Assembly: GCF_029887875.1 (NCBI RefSeq)
Contig: NZ_JARXRM010000035.1
Location: 157,952 to 221,951, forward strand
Direction: 5' to 3'
Length of the DNA: 64,000 nucleotides
Origin: Luteimonas endophytica
GTDB lineage: Bacteria > Pseudomonadota > Gammaproteobacteria > Xanthomonadales > Xanthomonadaceae
Of this stretch, positions 17,174 through 26,421 are shown piece by piece. Positions within the stretch are counted from its first letter, which is position 1. Each line of letters begins with the position of its first letter. A program made the translations under genes and the position numbers. The notes below the pieces were generated by a model. That model was not told the origin of the DNA. It ran no database searches and was given only the letters and a program-made list of their open reading frames with translations.

Positions 17174-18205
17174 ATGGGTTGGCTGAGGAACATTTTCGAG
17201 AAGCTGCGCGCCGACATCCGGCTGGCGATGATCTGCCTGCTGGGCACGCTCGCCACGGTCACGATCCTGCCGTTCGCGGTCCTTCGCGCGGTCAACGGCC
17301 AGTGGCTGGCCGCGGTGATCGACGTGCTGGTGGTGGCGGTGATCGCCGGCAGCGCGCTGTTCGCCTGGCACAGCGGCCGCACCCGGCTGGCCGGGTCGAT
17401 CGTGGTGACGCTGGTCACGATCGGCTGCGTCGGCATCCAGGTCGCGCTCGGCCTCGAGGGGCTGCTGTGGGTCTACACGGTGATGATCGCCAACTTCATG
17501 ATCGGGCCGCGGTTGCTCGCGGTGGCCGCCAACCTGGCGCTGATGGCGTCCCCGTTCCTGCTGCCGGCGGGGTTTCCCGCGCCCGACGCGCAGGCCACCT
17601 TTCTGGCGACGGCCGCGCTGGTGACCCTCTACGGGTTCATCTTCTCGTGGCTGGTGGCCTTCCACCACTCGCAGATGGAGGCGCTGGCCACCCGCGATGC
17701 GCTCACCGGCACGGCCAACCGCCGGGTGATGGAGGCCGAGGTGCCCGATGCGGTGGCCAGTCACCACGCGCGCGGGCTGCCGGCCGCGCTGGCGGTGCTC
17801 GACCTGGACCACTTCAAGCTGGTCAACGACGAGCACGGCCACGACGCCGGCGACCGGGTGCTGGTGGCCTTCGCCGAGATCCTGCGCCGCAACCTGCGCA
17901 AGTCGGACCGCCTCTACCGCTTCGGCGGCGAAGAGTTCGCGGTGCTGTTTCCGGCGACCGACCGCGACGGGCTGGAGGCGGCGCTGGGCAAGCTGCTGGA
18001 GCGGATCCGGGAGGAGCTGCGCGGCCCCTCCGGGCCGGTGCGCGCGTCGATCGGCGCGGCCATGCTGAACCCCGACGACGACTGGTCGAGCTGGATGATG
18101 CGGGCCGACGGCGCGCTCTACCAGGCCAAGCGCAACGGTCGCGACCGCATCTGCATCGAAGGCGATGGGCGCTGTTCGCCGGAGCGCTGCGCGGGCGCGC
18201 GCTGA
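17174..18205 (+). CDS. Membrane diguanylate cyclase
   Basis: This 343-residue protein has about six transmembrane helices in residues 15-170 (for example LAMICLLGTLATVTILPFAVL and VIDVLVVAVIAGSALFAW), followed by a GGDEF domain. The catalytic GGEEF is at residues 251-255 and an RxxD inhibitory site (RKSD) lies five residues before it, so an active, product-inhibited enzyme is expected. The domain opens with DALTGTANRR. The ATG at 17174 has an in-line GGAGGGCAGG site, whereas the open frame extends about 270 codons upstream without domain character. It is the second predicted c-di-GMP synthase in the window. Confidence 0.9.
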   Translation: MGWLRNIFEKLRADIRLAMICLLGTLATVTILPFAVLRAVNGQWLAAVIDVLVVAVIAGSALFAWHSGRTRLAGSIVVTLVTIGCVGIQVALGLEGLLWVYTVMIANFMIGPRLLAVAANLALMASPFLLPAGFPAPDAQATFLATAALVTLYGFIFSWLVAFHHSQMEALATRDALTGTANRRVMEAEVPDAVASHHARGLPAALAVLDLDHFKLVNDEHGHDAGDRVLVAFAEILRRNLRKSDRLYRFGGEEFAVLFPATDRDGLEAALGKLLERIREELRGPSGPVRASIGAAMLNPDDDWSSWMMRADGALYQAKRNGRDRICIEGDGRCSPERCAGAR

Positions 18206-18295
18206 GGGTGCGCGCCGGCTCGCGCTCGGCGATCCTGCCCTCAATTCCCGCGCCCGGCGGCCGATAGCGGAGAAGTCCTCTTCCGGAACCGTCCG

Positions 18296-20134
18296 ATGCG
18301 CAGCGCCGAGCCTGCATCCAGCGCTGCCGATGCGACCATCGCCGCCGCCACGCTGCCCGATGTCGACGTGCCGATGCTGCGCATCGGCGAGAACGGCCGC
18401 ATCCTCGCCACCAACCGCAGCGCCGCCGACCTGCTGGGGCTGGACGATGCGCCCGCCGCGGGCCCGCTGGAGCGCGTGTGGGGGCTGCAGCTGGCCGATT
18501 TGCAGGGCGAGGAGGGGGTGTGGAACGCGCCCGGCGGCGATCCCGCCAGCCGGGTGCGCTACCGCCGCAACGGCGCCGCCGGCTGGTGGCTGAGCCTCCC
18601 CGATCCGGACACCGCCGCGCTGCTGCGCGACGCCGCCCGGCTCGCCGGCGGCGACGCCGCGGTTTCCATCAGCGCCGCGTTCGCACCGATGGCCGCGCGT
18701 CTGGAAGCGGCCGCGGCCGAGCGCGCGCTGCTCGAGGAGACCGCCGCGCGGCTCGCCTCCTGCCGCCTCGACTACCTGCCGCCGGCCGAGCTCGCGGAAC
18801 ACCCGCTGGCGCGTCGTCTCGCCGCGGGGTTCGGCAACCTCTCCGAGGCGATCCGTCAGGCCGTCGAACTCTCGGTCCAGATCGCCGCCGACATGCCCGA
18901 AGTGCGCAGCGAGAACCAAGCGCTGGCCAGCCAGTCCGACGGCCAGGTGGCGGCGCTGGCCCGGGTGCGCGAGGTCGCGGCGGGATTGATCGCGGGGCTG
19001 GAGGCGACCAACCGCGAGGTCGCCGCGCTGCAGGGGCTGGCACGCGACGCCGACGGCCGCGCGGCCGAAGGCTGCGAAGCCGCCGGCACCCTGTCGGTGG
19101 CGATGCGCCAGGTGGAGGAGCGCGTGGCGTGCGCCAACGGCATCATCGAGGTCATCGACGAGGTGGCCTTCCAGACCAATATTCTCTCGATCAACGCCAG
19201 CATCGAGGCGGCGCGCGCCGGCGAGGTCGGGCGCGGCTTCGCGGTGGTCGCCAAGGAGATCCGGGCGCTGTCGGAACGTACCGCGTCGGCCGCGCGCGAC
19301 GTGCGCGGCATCATCGCCGAGACCACCGAGGCGCTGGCCCACGGCAGCCGCTCGGCGCAGGCCACCGGCGAGGTCATCGGCGGACTCGGCGAGATGATGG
19401 CCAGGACCGGGCGGGCGATGGCCGCCGTGGCCGGTCTGGTCGACGGCCACGCTGCGGAGATCCGGGCGGTGGACGGATCGCTGGCCGAGGTGGCGGGCCT
19501 CGCCCACAGCAACCACCAGCACGCGCTCAGCGTGGTGGAGCGTTCCGGCGAGGTGCTGGCGCGCACCGACGTGCTGCAGGACTGCGTGGGGCTGTTCGAA
19601 TTGCCCGCCGATCCACTGTGCGAGCCGCGCCACGCGCGCGTGCGCGGGCTCGCGCACGCGGCCGCCGCGCGGGTCGGTCGGGTGCTGGAAGCGGCAGCGG
19701 CCGAGGGCCGGATCGCCATGGACGCGCTGTTCTCGCGCGAGTACGTGCCGGTTCCCGGCACCAACCCGGAAAAGTTCCATTCCGCCTTCGACGCGCTCTG
19801 CGACGAGCTGCTGCCCGCGGTGCAGGAGCGTGCGGCCGCCGCCGAACCCTGGATCGTGTTCGCGATCTGCGCCAACCCGGACGGCTACGTGCCCACCCAC
19901 AACCTGCGCTTCAGCCAGCCGCTCACCGGCGATCCCGCCCGCGACCTGGTGGGCAACCGGACCAAGCGGATCTTCACCGACCGGGTCGGCCGCAGCGTCG
20001 GCTGCCATACCGACGACTACCGGCTGCAGGTCTACCGTCGCGATACCGGCGAGATCATGTTCGACCTGTCGGTCCCGGTCTTCGTCGGCGGCCGCCACTG
20101 GGGCGGTTTCCGGGTCGGCTACGCGCTGGGCTGA
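18296..20134 (+). CDS. Soluble methyl-accepting chemotaxis protein with C-terminal sensor domain
   Basis: This 612-residue chemoreceptor lacks transmembrane helices. A PAS-like domain ([24 protein letters not shown]) occupies the first 110 residues. A linker precedes the MCP signalling coiled coil, whose hairpin tip ([20 protein letters not shown]) sits at about residues 283-303 and should bind CheA/CheW. Unusually, about 150 further residues follow the coiled coil and form a compact domain ending in [15 protein letters not shown] and [11 protein letters not shown]. This is the C-terminal cache-like ligand domain known from other soluble receptors. It should sense a cytoplasmic signal. No che operon is adjacent apart from the CheY/CheX pair 7 kb upstream. 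Confidence 0.88.
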   Translation: MRSAEPASSAADATIAAATLPDVDVPMLRIGENGRILATNRSAADLLGLDDAPAAGPLERVWGLQLADLQGEEGVWNAPGGDPASRVRYRRNGAAGWWLSLPDPDTAALLRDAARLAGGDAAVSISAAFAPMAARLEAAAAERALLEETAARLASCRLDYLPPAELAEHPLARRLAAGFGNLSEAIRQAVELSVQIAADMPEVRSENQALASQSDGQVAALARVREVAAGLIAGLEATNREVAALQGLARDADGRAAEGCEAAGTLSVAMRQVEERVACANGIIEVIDEVAFQTNILSINASIEAARAGEVGRGFAVVAKEIRALSERTASAARDVRGIIAETTEALAHGSRSAQATGEVIGGLGEMMARTGRAMAAVAGLVDGHAAEIRAVDGSLAEVAGLAHSNHQHALSVVERSGEVLARTDVLQDCVGLFELPADPLCEPRHARVRGLAHAAAARVGRVLEAAAAEGRIAMDALFSREYVPVPGTNPEKFHSAFDALCDELLPAVQERAAAAEPWIVFAICANPDGYVPTHNLRFSQPLTGDPARDLVGNRTKRIFTDRVGRSVGCHTDDYRLQVYRRDTGEIMFDLSVPVFVGGRHWGGFRVGYALG

Positions 20135-20225
20135 AAACCGGCCGCGATGTGCCGATGACGGGAATCGGCGCCGCGCCCCGGCCGGCGCGGCGCCGGCCGT
20201 GCCAGCATGCGCGTGGAGGTGATCC

Positions 20226-21149
20226 ATGCGCATCCCACGTCCCATCCCGATCCTGTCGCTGCTGCTGGCGGCGGGGGCCTGCTTCGCCGGCGGCGGCGGG
20301 CCGCAGCCGTGTCCGGCGTCCCGGGCGGACGGCCCGGAGACCGCGATCGTCGAGGTCTCCCTGGCGGGTGTCCCGGCGATCCTGCGCGTGCCGGCCGCGG
20401 TGGAACTGGCGCCGGTGTTGCTCTGGCACGGGTTCGGCCCGCCGCGCAGCGAACGCGAACTGATGGCGCTGCTGCCGCTGGACGACGTGCCCGCGGTCAA
20501 GGTGTACCTGGGCCTGCCGCTGCATGGCGCCCGCGCGCCCGCTGCGGGCGAGCTGGCACGGCGCCAGGCCGAGGATCTGGCCAGCGGCGTGTTCGAACCG
20601 GTGGTGATGGCCGGCGCCCGGGAGCTGCCCGCGGTGGTCGCGGCGCTGCGCGCCGCGGGCTGCGCCCGGCCCGGTGCGGCGGTCGGGCTGTTCGGTTTCT
20701 CGGCCGGCGGCGCGGCGGTGTTCCACGCGCTGGCCGAACGGGACGTGGCGGTGTCGGCCGCGGTGGTGCTCAACGCCTCCACCGGCCTCGGCGCCTCGGT
20801 GGACGCCTGGGAGCGGGCGACCGGCGGCAGCTATGCATGGAACGACCGCGCACGCGCCCTGGCGGCGCGGTCCGACGTGGTCTCACGCGCCGCCGACATC
20901 GCCGCCGGCGATCCGCCCCCGGCGCTGCTGATCGCGCACGGCGCGGAGGATGCGATGGTCGCCGGCGGCCATCCCCAGGCCGCGGAAACGGCATTGCGGC
21001 CGTACTACCGCGGCCCGCACGCAACGCGCCTGCAGCTGCAGGTGGTCGAGGGCATGGCCCACGCACCGGCGGGGTCGGCCGCGCTGGGCGCGCTGCAGGC
21101 GGAGGTCGCCGCCTGGTTCAGCCGGCACCTCGGCCCGGCCGGCAGCTGA
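20226..21149 (+). CDS. Secreted alpha/beta hydrolase
   Basis: This 307-residue protein has a signal peptide (LSLLLAAGACFA). The catalytic triad is visible: nucleophile Ser in GFSAGG, an acid in HGAEDAMV and His in EGMAHAP, in the order of the dienelactone-hydrolase group. An oxyanion segment (VLLWHGFGPP) sits near residue 66. The start is exceptionally well supported, because GGAGGTGATCC matching the 16S anti-Shine-Dalgarno tail directly precedes the ATG. Its 3' end overlaps the convergent transporter gene by 32 bases. The substrate is unknown, probably an ester. Confidence 0.85.
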   Translation: MRIPRPIPILSLLLAAGACFAGGGGPQPCPASRADGPETAIVEVSLAGVPAILRVPAAVELAPVLLWHGFGPPRSERELMALLPLDDVPAVKVYLGLPLHGARAPAAGELARRQAEDLASGVFEPVVMAGARELPAVVAALRAAGCARPGAAVGLFGFSAGGAAVFHALAERDVAVSAAVVLNASTGLGASVDAWERATGGSYAWNDRARALAARSDVVSRAADIAAGDPPPALLIAHGAEDAMVAGGHPQAAETALRPYYRGPHATRLQLQVVEGMAHAPAGSAALGALQAEVAAWFSRHLGPAGS

Positions 21150-22053
21150 GCCCGGCTGCCACCGCTCCACGCGCCGGCTCGGGATCGCGCGGGCCGCCCC
21201 AGCCGCGGTGCATTCCCGCCGCAGCAACGATGATGAGCGCCGCTCCGAGCAGCTGCACGGGCTGGAGGCGGTGGCCGAAGGCGAGTGCATCGACGACGAT
21301 CGCCGCGACCGGATAGATGAAGGTGAGCGACCCGGTCAGCCGGGTCGGCAGCTTCTGGATCGCGCCGTAGAGCAGGATGTACATCAGTCCGGTGTGGACC
21401 ACTCCCAGGGTCGCCAGCGCGCCCCAGCTGCGGGCGTCGGCGGGCAGGTCGGCGAAGTCCGCGAACGGCGCGAGCAGGACCGCGCCGACCCCGACCTGGA
21501 CCAGGGCGATGAGCTGCGGAGGCGTGCCGTCGAGCCGCTTGGCGACGATCGCCGCCAGCGCGTACAGGAACGCCGCACCGAGCGCCAGCAGCACCCCGGC
21601 CAGGAACCCCGGCCCGACGTAGCCGGCCTCGGGCCTGGCCTGGACGATCAGCAGCACCCCGGCGAAGGCCGCGCCCAGCCACGCCAGCCCCGCGCCGGTC
21701 AGGCGCTCGCCGAACAGCAGCGCGCCCAGCGCCACCAGCATGAACGGCTGGGTGTTGTAGACCGCGGTGGCGACCGAGATCGAGGCGCGCGGGAACGCCG
21801 CGAACAGCAGCAGCCAGTTGGCCACGATCGCGGCCCCGCCGAGGGCCGCCAGTCCCAGCGTGCGCGGAGGCAGCCTGCGGCGCAGCAGGCCGCGTGCGCC
21901 GCAGACCGCGAGCAGCGTGGCGGCGCCGAACAGGCAGCGCCAGAACACCACGTCCTGCGGTGGCCGTCCGGAAACCACCACGAACCAGCCGATGGTCCCG
22001 AGAATGACCATCGCGACGCTCATCTCGAGCGTGCCCTGGGTGTGCTTTTGCAT
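21118..22053 (-). CDS. EamA/DMT-family transporter
   Basis: This 311-residue membrane protein consists of two repeated five-helix EamA units, starting with MQKHTQGTLEMSVAMVILGT and again near VGPGFLAGVLLALGAAFLYAL. Such drug/metabolite transporters export amino acids and other small metabolites. The ATG at 22053 is chosen over an upstream in-frame start because the first helix begins shortly after it. The gene is divergent from an Lrp/AsnC regulator across 121 bases, which suggests that an amino acid or related metabolite is both effector and cargo. Confidence 0.88.
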   Translation of the reverse strand: MQKHTQGTLEMSVAMVILGTIGWFVVVSGRPPQDVVFWRCLFGAATLLAVCGARGLLRRRLPPRTLGLAALGGAAIVANWLLLFAAFPRASISVATAVYNTQPFMLVALGALLFGERLTGAGLAWLGAAFAGVLLIVQARPEAGYVGPGFLAGVLLALGAAFLYALAAIVAKRLDGTPPQLIALVQVGVGAVLLAPFADFADLPADARSWGALATLGVVHTGLMYILLYGAIQKLPTRLTGSLTFIYPVAAIVVDALAFGHRLQPVQLLGAALIIVAAAGMHRGWGGPRDPEPARGAVAAGLSCRPGRGAG

Positions 22054-22174
22054 GATTCGACCCCGCGCGATCCGGGACTTATGATGTTGAAATGCAATGC
22101 CGGACAACAGCGGTTCTGGCAGCATCTTCCGCGAACTAGCTTTCTTTTATTAGGCAGACCAAGGAGATGGCCTG

Positions 22175-22633
22175 ATGTCTTCGCTCGACGGTCTCGACCG
22201 CCGCATCCTCGAGGTGCTCGGCGCCGATGCGCGGATCTCGCTCAAGCGGCTGGCGGCCGAGGTCGGGCTGTCCTCGCCCGGGGTCTCCGAGCGGTTGCGG
22301 CGGCTGCAGGAGCGTGGGGTGATCCGCGGCTTCGGTGTCGACATCGACCCCGAAGCGCTGGGTTATCCGCTGCAGGCGATCGTGCGGATCCGGCCGCTGC
22401 CGGGCCGGCTGCAGCTGGTGCAGCGGCTGCTGGTCGAGATCCCGGAGTTCTGCGAGTGCGACAAGGTGACCGGCGACGACTGCTTCATCGCCCGGCTCCA
22501 CGTGCGCTCGATGGCGCAGCTCGACGAGATCCTCGACCGCATCGCCGAACAGGCCGAGACCAGCACCGCGATCGTCAAGGCCCAGCCGGTCCGGCGCCGG
22601 CCGCCGCATCTGTGGGGCCGCGAGCCGGAATAG
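22175..22633 (+). CDS. Lrp/AsnC-family transcriptional regulator
   Basis: This 152-residue protein has the AsnC winged helix-turn-helix at residues 5-60 (LDRRILEVLGADARISLKRL, then GLSSPGVSERLRRLQERGVI) and an Lrp/RAM effector domain afterwards (VTGDDCFIARLHVRS). An AAGGAG site precedes the ATG. It faces the divergent EamA exporter, its probable target. Its 3' end overlaps the convergent DUF4105 gene by 59 bases, so read-through of one mRNA would be antisense to the other. Confidence 0.92.
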   Translation: MSSLDGLDRRILEVLGADARISLKRLAAEVGLSSPGVSERLRRLQERGVIRGFGVDIDPEALGYPLQAIVRIRPLPGRLQLVQRLLVEIPEFCECDKVTGDDCFIARLHVRSMAQLDEILDRIAEQAETSTAIVKAQPVRRRPPHLWGREPE

Positions 22634-24449
22634 CGCCGTCCAGCCGCAGCCCGCCCTCGGCCTGGTGCAACTCACGGAGCCGGGCCGAGAGCAGTGCCAG
22701 GTTGGCCTCGGTAGCGTCGAGTTCGGCGCGGCGCGCGGGCGGCAACCAGCCGCGCGCCGCCGCGTGCAGGTGCTCGCGCTCGGCCTGCCAGGCGCTGGCG
22801 CGCTCGGCGCCCGAACGCGCCAGCGCGGCGCGTTCGTCCCGCTGGGGCAGGCCATACCCGCCGTCGCCGAGCAGCTGGGCAGGACGGCTGAAGATCCCCT
22901 GCCAGTGCAGCATTCCGGCGATCTGGTCGCGTCGCGCGGGGTCGCTCGACAGGTGTCGCTTGAGCGCGTCGCGCGCCCGCGACTCCTCGCGCCGCAGCGC
23001 GGCCTGCTCGAGCAGCAGCAGCGCGGCGGCCGCGCGCAGATCGGCCCGGCCCAGCCACGGCCGCCGCCGGGCCGCGGCGAGCTCCAGCCATTGCTCCACC
23101 CGCGCCTGCGGCAGGCCCAGGGACTGGCGGGCCACCTCGAACATCGCCTGGTAGCGCGCACTGGCGGAGGCGAAATAGTGGCCCAGGCGCTGCGCCCGCT
23201 CGCGGTCGTCCAGCACGGCGCTGTCGGCGATGCCGGCGCGCTCCAGCCGCCGCAGCAGCGCCGTCGGGGTCACGCTGGCCAGCCGCGCTCCGGCCAGTCG
23301 CGGCACGCCGTCGTGCAGCAGCTTGAAGGTCTCGACCGCGCAGTTGTTGCCCAGGAAGTAGTAGCGCCCGTCGTAGCTCCAGTGCAGGCGCGCCGCGCGT
23401 TCGAGCAGCATCGCGACCTCGTCGCGGCCGAGCGCCAGCGGGATCGACTGCAGGCCGCGCAGCTCGACCCCGGTGTACTCGTCGATCACCTGCGCCAGCG
23501 GCAGCACGTACAGCCGCGAGGGGTAGGAGCCGGTGAGCCCCCGCCAGCTGGAGATCTGCACGTCGTCGACGAAGGCGCGGAACGACAGCACCAGGTGATG
23601 CTGCAGGTCCAGCCGGCAGTCCGGGCCGGGCGCGCGGCCCGGGGCGCACACCACCAGCCGGAGCATGCTGTGGCCCCAGCGGCTCATCGGGCGGCCGTCG
23701 GGTTCGGCCAAGAGGTAGTCCACCGCGTGCACCCGTGCCGGATCGATCTGCAGCAGCGGGCTGTCGGCGCCCGCATCTGCCACCAGCAGCGGAAGCCCGG
23801 GCGCGCAATCGGCGACCGGCGGGGCATGGTCGAAATGCGCGGCGAAATGACGGTAGAGCCCCGGCCGCCGGCAGCCGTACCCAGGGTCGAGCAGGAAATG
23901 TTCCAGGTTCACCGCCACGAACTCCGCGGGGCTTTCCAGTTCGTAGCGGTCTGGGCTGCGGTCGGTGAACGCGTTGCGCGTACGCAGGCCCGCCCGGAAA
24001 GGCCGGACCTGCCAGCCGGCCAGGTCCAGCAGGCGCGGGTCTCGCGACAGGCCGCCGGCGGGCGACCGGTCGTGCAGGTGTGCGAGTTCGTGGATCGCGG
24101 CGGCCAGCGCGGCGCGGGTCGCCGGGTCGTCGACGCCGGCACCGGGCGGCCGCGCCATCCAGTCGTCCAGCAGCGCGCGATCGAGCTGGATCCGGCGTCC
24201 GCCGGCGCGCCCGTGCACGCCCGGCGGCAGATCGTCGCGCCATTCCAGTACGCCCTCCGCCGGCAGCGATTCGCGCCACCTGGCCGGCAGGCGCTGCAGC
24301 GACAGCTGCAGCAGTGCGCGCGCGGCGGCCTGGCGCGGCCCGGCCGCGCCGGCCACCTCCCACTGCAGCGCCGCGGCGGGCGCCGCCCACAGCAGCAGCG
24401 GGAGCAGCAGCGGCCAGCGCCGGAGGGCCGGCCGGCCGCGCGGTTTCAC
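22575..24449 (-). CDS. DUF4105 membrane-associated protein with HExxH motif
   Basis: This 624-residue protein begins at a GTG whose GTGA overlaps the stop of the DUF2388 gene, so the two are translationally coupled. A signal peptide (WPLLLPLLLWAAPAAA) is followed by a region with HELAHLH at residues 120-126, a zinc-metallopeptidase-like HExxH. The DUF4105 domain includes SRWGHSMLRLV, YYFLGNNCAVETFKLL and other conserved Cys/His positions. DUF4105 proteins with this layout are known next to DUF2388 genes in Pseudomonas and relatives. Proteolytic activity is inferred from the motif only. The C-terminal 200 residues are helical and of unknown role. Confidence 0.82.
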   Translation of the reverse strand: MKPRGRPALRRWPLLLPLLLWAAPAAALQWEVAGAAGPRQAAARALLQLSLQRLPARWRESLPAEGVLEWRDDLPPGVHGRAGGRRIQLDRALLDDWMARPPGAGVDDPATRAALAAAIHELAHLHDRSPAGGLSRDPRLLDLAGWQVRPFRAGLRTRNAFTDRSPDRYELESPAEFVAVNLEHFLLDPGYGCRRPGLYRHFAAHFDHAPPVADCAPGLPLLVADAGADSPLLQIDPARVHAVDYLLAEPDGRPMSRWGHSMLRLVVCAPGRAPGPDCRLDLQHHLVLSFRAFVDDVQISSWRGLTGSYPSRLYVLPLAQVIDEYTGVELRGLQSIPLALGRDEVAMLLERAARLHWSYDGRYYFLGNNCAVETFKLLHDGVPRLAGARLASVTPTALLRRLERAGIADSAVLDDRERAQRLGHYFASASARYQAMFEVARQSLGLPQARVEQWLELAAARRRPWLGRADLRAAAALLLLEQAALRREESRARDALKRHLSSDPARRDQIAGMLHWQGIFSRPAQLLGDGGYGLPQRDERAALARSGAERASAWQAEREHLHAAARGWLPPARRAELDATEANLALLSARLRELHQAEGGLRLDGAIPARGPTDAAAGAGPAGP

Positions 24450-24751
24450 TGCGTCAGGATCGCCCGGGCCAGCTGCATGTCGCTGGCGTCGCGCGCCCGG
24501 TCGCTGCGCTCGCGCAGCAGGCGCAGCGCTGCTTCCAGCCGGGCGCCGCGGATCCGGCCATCGCTGGCGACGAAGCCGGCGGCATCGTCGCGGGCCTGCA
24601 GCACCACCTTGTCGTCGCCGGAGGTGCTGCCCGACGAGGCGGAAGACCCGCCCGAGGAGGCGCCGGCGGAGGTGCCGGCGAAGCTGCCGGCCGTGGCCGG
24701 CACGGAGCACGCGAGCAGGAGCAGGAAAGGGAGGAGTGCGGTACGGGGCAT
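24446..24751 (-). CDS. DUF2388 secreted protein
   Basis: This 101-residue protein has a signal peptide (TALLPFLLLLACSVPATAG), a Ser/Gly-rich stretch (TSAGASSGGSSASSGSTSGD) and the DUF2388 core (VLQARDDAAGFVASDGRIRG, followed by a helix ending MQLARAILTQ). The ATG at 24751 is used; the longer open frame lacks a signal. Its stop overlaps the GTG of the DUF4105 gene, so the two form one operon and probably act together in the periplasm. The biochemical role is unknown. Confidence 0.85.
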   Translation of the reverse strand: MPRTALLPFLLLLACSVPATAGSFAGTSAGASSGGSSASSGSTSGDDKVVLQARDDAAGFVASDGRIRGARLEAALRLLRERSDRARDASDMQLARAILTQ

Positions 24752-25068
24752 GGTTCGGGTCCGTTGGGGGGAAGGCGAGCGCCGGGACGGCGCAAGACTA
24801 CCGGAACCGGCCCGGCCCGGTCCGCCCGTTGCGGCGGGTTCCGCGCCCGCGGGTCGTGCGGCGTTCATGCGCCTGCGGCGGCCGCTGGCCGGCTGGCGGC
24901 TGAAGCGGGAGGGGGTTTTGCGGGCCCGGATCCGCTGCGACCGGCCCGCGGGGCGTAAGATGCCCAGGCTGCTCGTGGTTTCGCGCGTCCCGCGGCCGTT
25001 CCGGTGCCGTCCCGCTCCCTGCCTCGCGCCTCCGTCCCCCCGCGGGACCCGGCCCAACGGGAGCCTCC

Positions 25069-25746
25069 GTGCCTGGCTATCAGACCCACATCCGCGTCCA
25101 CGCCCTCGGCGATCGCGAGTTTCGGATCCGCGCCCTGGCGGACGTCCAGCAGTTCGCCGATCCCGACCTGGCGGCCGAACGCGCCGGGATCTCCTCGGCG
25201 CAATGGAGCCTGTTCGGCCAGGTCTGGCCGGCCGGGCGCATGCTCGCCGAGGCGATGGCCGGGCACGACGTCGCCGGCAAGCGCATCCTGGAGCTCGGTT
25301 GCGGCCTCGGCCTGGCCAGTCTGGTGCTGCGCGCGCGGGGCGCCGACGTCCTCGCCAGCGACCGCCATCCGCTCGCCGAGGTGTTCCTCGCCTACAACGC
25401 GGCCCTCAACGGGCTCGACGCGGTGCCCTACCGGACTCTCGACTGGGACGCGCCGGCCGGCGCGCTCGGTCGCTTCGACCTGATCATCGGCAGCGACGTG
25501 CTCTACGAGCGCGGCCATGTGGCCGCGCTGGCGGGCCTGCTGCAGCGCCACGCGCAGCCCGCCGCCGAGGTGCTGATCGCCGATCCCGGACGCGGCAACA
25601 GCGGCGCGTTCACCAGGGCGATGGTGGCGCAGGGCTACGTCCCCACCGAGCAGCGCCGGGCGATGGAGGCCGGCGAGGTGGCCCCGTTCCGCGGCCGCCT
25701 GCTCGGCTACCGCCGTGCCGCCGCCATCACGGCGGAGGTGGCATGA
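25069..25746 (+). CDS. Class I SAM-dependent methyltransferase, METTL21/methyltransferase-16 type
   Basis: This 225-residue protein starts at GTG 25069 behind a CGGGAG site. Motif I of the SAM-binding fold is ILELGCGLGLASL. The acidic motif VLASDRH and the post-motif FDLIIGSDVLYERGH (the D-x-x-Y signature of the protein-lysine methyltransferase-16 group) are both present. A protein-lysine target would fit the family. The stop overlaps the next ATG as ATGA, so this gene and the zinc/iron-cluster gene are coupled. Confidence 0.85.
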   Translation: MPGYQTHIRVHALGDREFRIRALADVQQFADPDLAAERAGISSAQWSLFGQVWPAGRMLAEAMAGHDVAGKRILELGCGLGLASLVLRARGADVLASDRHPLAEVFLAYNAALNGLDAVPYRTLDWDAPAGALGRFDLIIGSDVLYERGHVAALAGLLQRHAQPAAEVLIADPGRGNSGAFTRAMVAQGYVPTEQRRAMEAGEVAPFRGRLLGYRRAAAITAEVA

Positions 25747-26081
25747 AGGGGGTCCCGCACCGCGAGGATCGCGAGGGCATGGAGCGAGAAGTCTCGTGCG
25801 CGCGCTGCGATGCGATCTGCTGCCGGCTCACCGTGGTGCTCGACCCGGAGGACCAGGTGCCCGGCCATCTGACCACCCGCACCGAGCGCGGGCTTGCGGT
25901 GATGGCGCGCGACGAGGACGGCTGGTGCGTGGCCGTCGATCCGCTGCGGATGTGCTGCACGATCTACGGGCAGCGGCCGGCGGTGTGCCGGAAGTTTTCG
26001 ATGGGCGGCCCCTACTGCCGCGAGATCCGCGCCACCCACCATGGGCAGTTGCGGCGCGGCATCCCACTGACCATGTACTGA
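25743..26081 (+). CDS. YkgJ-type CxxCx8CC zinc/iron-chelating protein
   Basis: This 112-residue protein has a cysteine pattern typical of the YkgJ family (SCARCDAICC, then MCCTIYGQRPAVCRKF and YCREI), which is predicted to bind a metal or an iron-sulfur cluster. It overlaps the methyltransferase gene as ATGA. Neighbours on the same strand are the methyltransferase and two small genes. The molecular role of this family is not established. Confidence 0.85.
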   Translation: MKGVPHREDREGMEREVSCARCDAICCRLTVVLDPEDQVPGHLTTRTERGLAVMARDEDGWCVAVDPLRMCCTIYGQRPAVCRKFSMGGPYCREIRATHHGQLRRGIPLTMY

Positions 26082-26098
26082 AAGCTCCACAGGAAGCC

Positions 26099-26296
26099 AT
26101 GTCCAAACCCACCAAATCCAAGAGCAAGTCGCCGCATCCGCGCCAGGCGCGCAGCGCCGCCGAGGGCGGTACCGACAAGCGCGTGACCAGCGATCGCATC
26201 TCCGAGGATCTCGCCGCCTTCCGGAAGTCGGGCGGCCGGATCGAAGTGCTCGGGATCACCCGCGTGCTGACCAGGATCGACGGCGCCGGCGAGTAG
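26099..26296 (+). CDS. Small basic hypothetical protein
   Basis: This 65-residue protein lies 17 bases after the YkgJ-like gene, with a CAGGAAG ribosome site. The first 25 residues are Lys/Ser/Pro-rich and probably disordered (MSKPTKSKSKSPHPRQARS). The rest forms a short helix and strands (DLAAFRKSGGRIEVLGITRVL). No family was recognised with certainty. It probably belongs to the methyltransferase/YkgJ transcription unit. Confidence 0.65.
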   Translation: MSKPTKSKSKSPHPRQARSAAEGGTDKRVTSDRISEDLAAFRKSGGRIEVLGITRVLTRIDGAGE

Positions 26297-26421
26297 CTGG
26301 GGTGCGTTCCCCGCGTGGCCGCGTCGGCCCTTCCGGCCGGCGGCGGTCGCGGGCGCGATGGCGTTTCGTTCAGCGCACCCCGGATATCCTGCTGCCGAGC
26401 GAGCCGATTGTGGAGGCGAAG

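Noticed and set aside
16844..20782. 1312-codon minus-strand open frame
   Set aside because: It lies opposite the diguanylate cyclase, chemoreceptor and hydrolase genes, has no recognisable domain and carries the Arg/Gly/His-rich composition of shadow frames.
22665..26081. 1138-codon plus-strand open frame across the DUF4105 gene
   Set aside because: It runs through a minus-strand gene and several others without domain features. Only its end coincides with the YkgJ-like gene, which starts at 25743.
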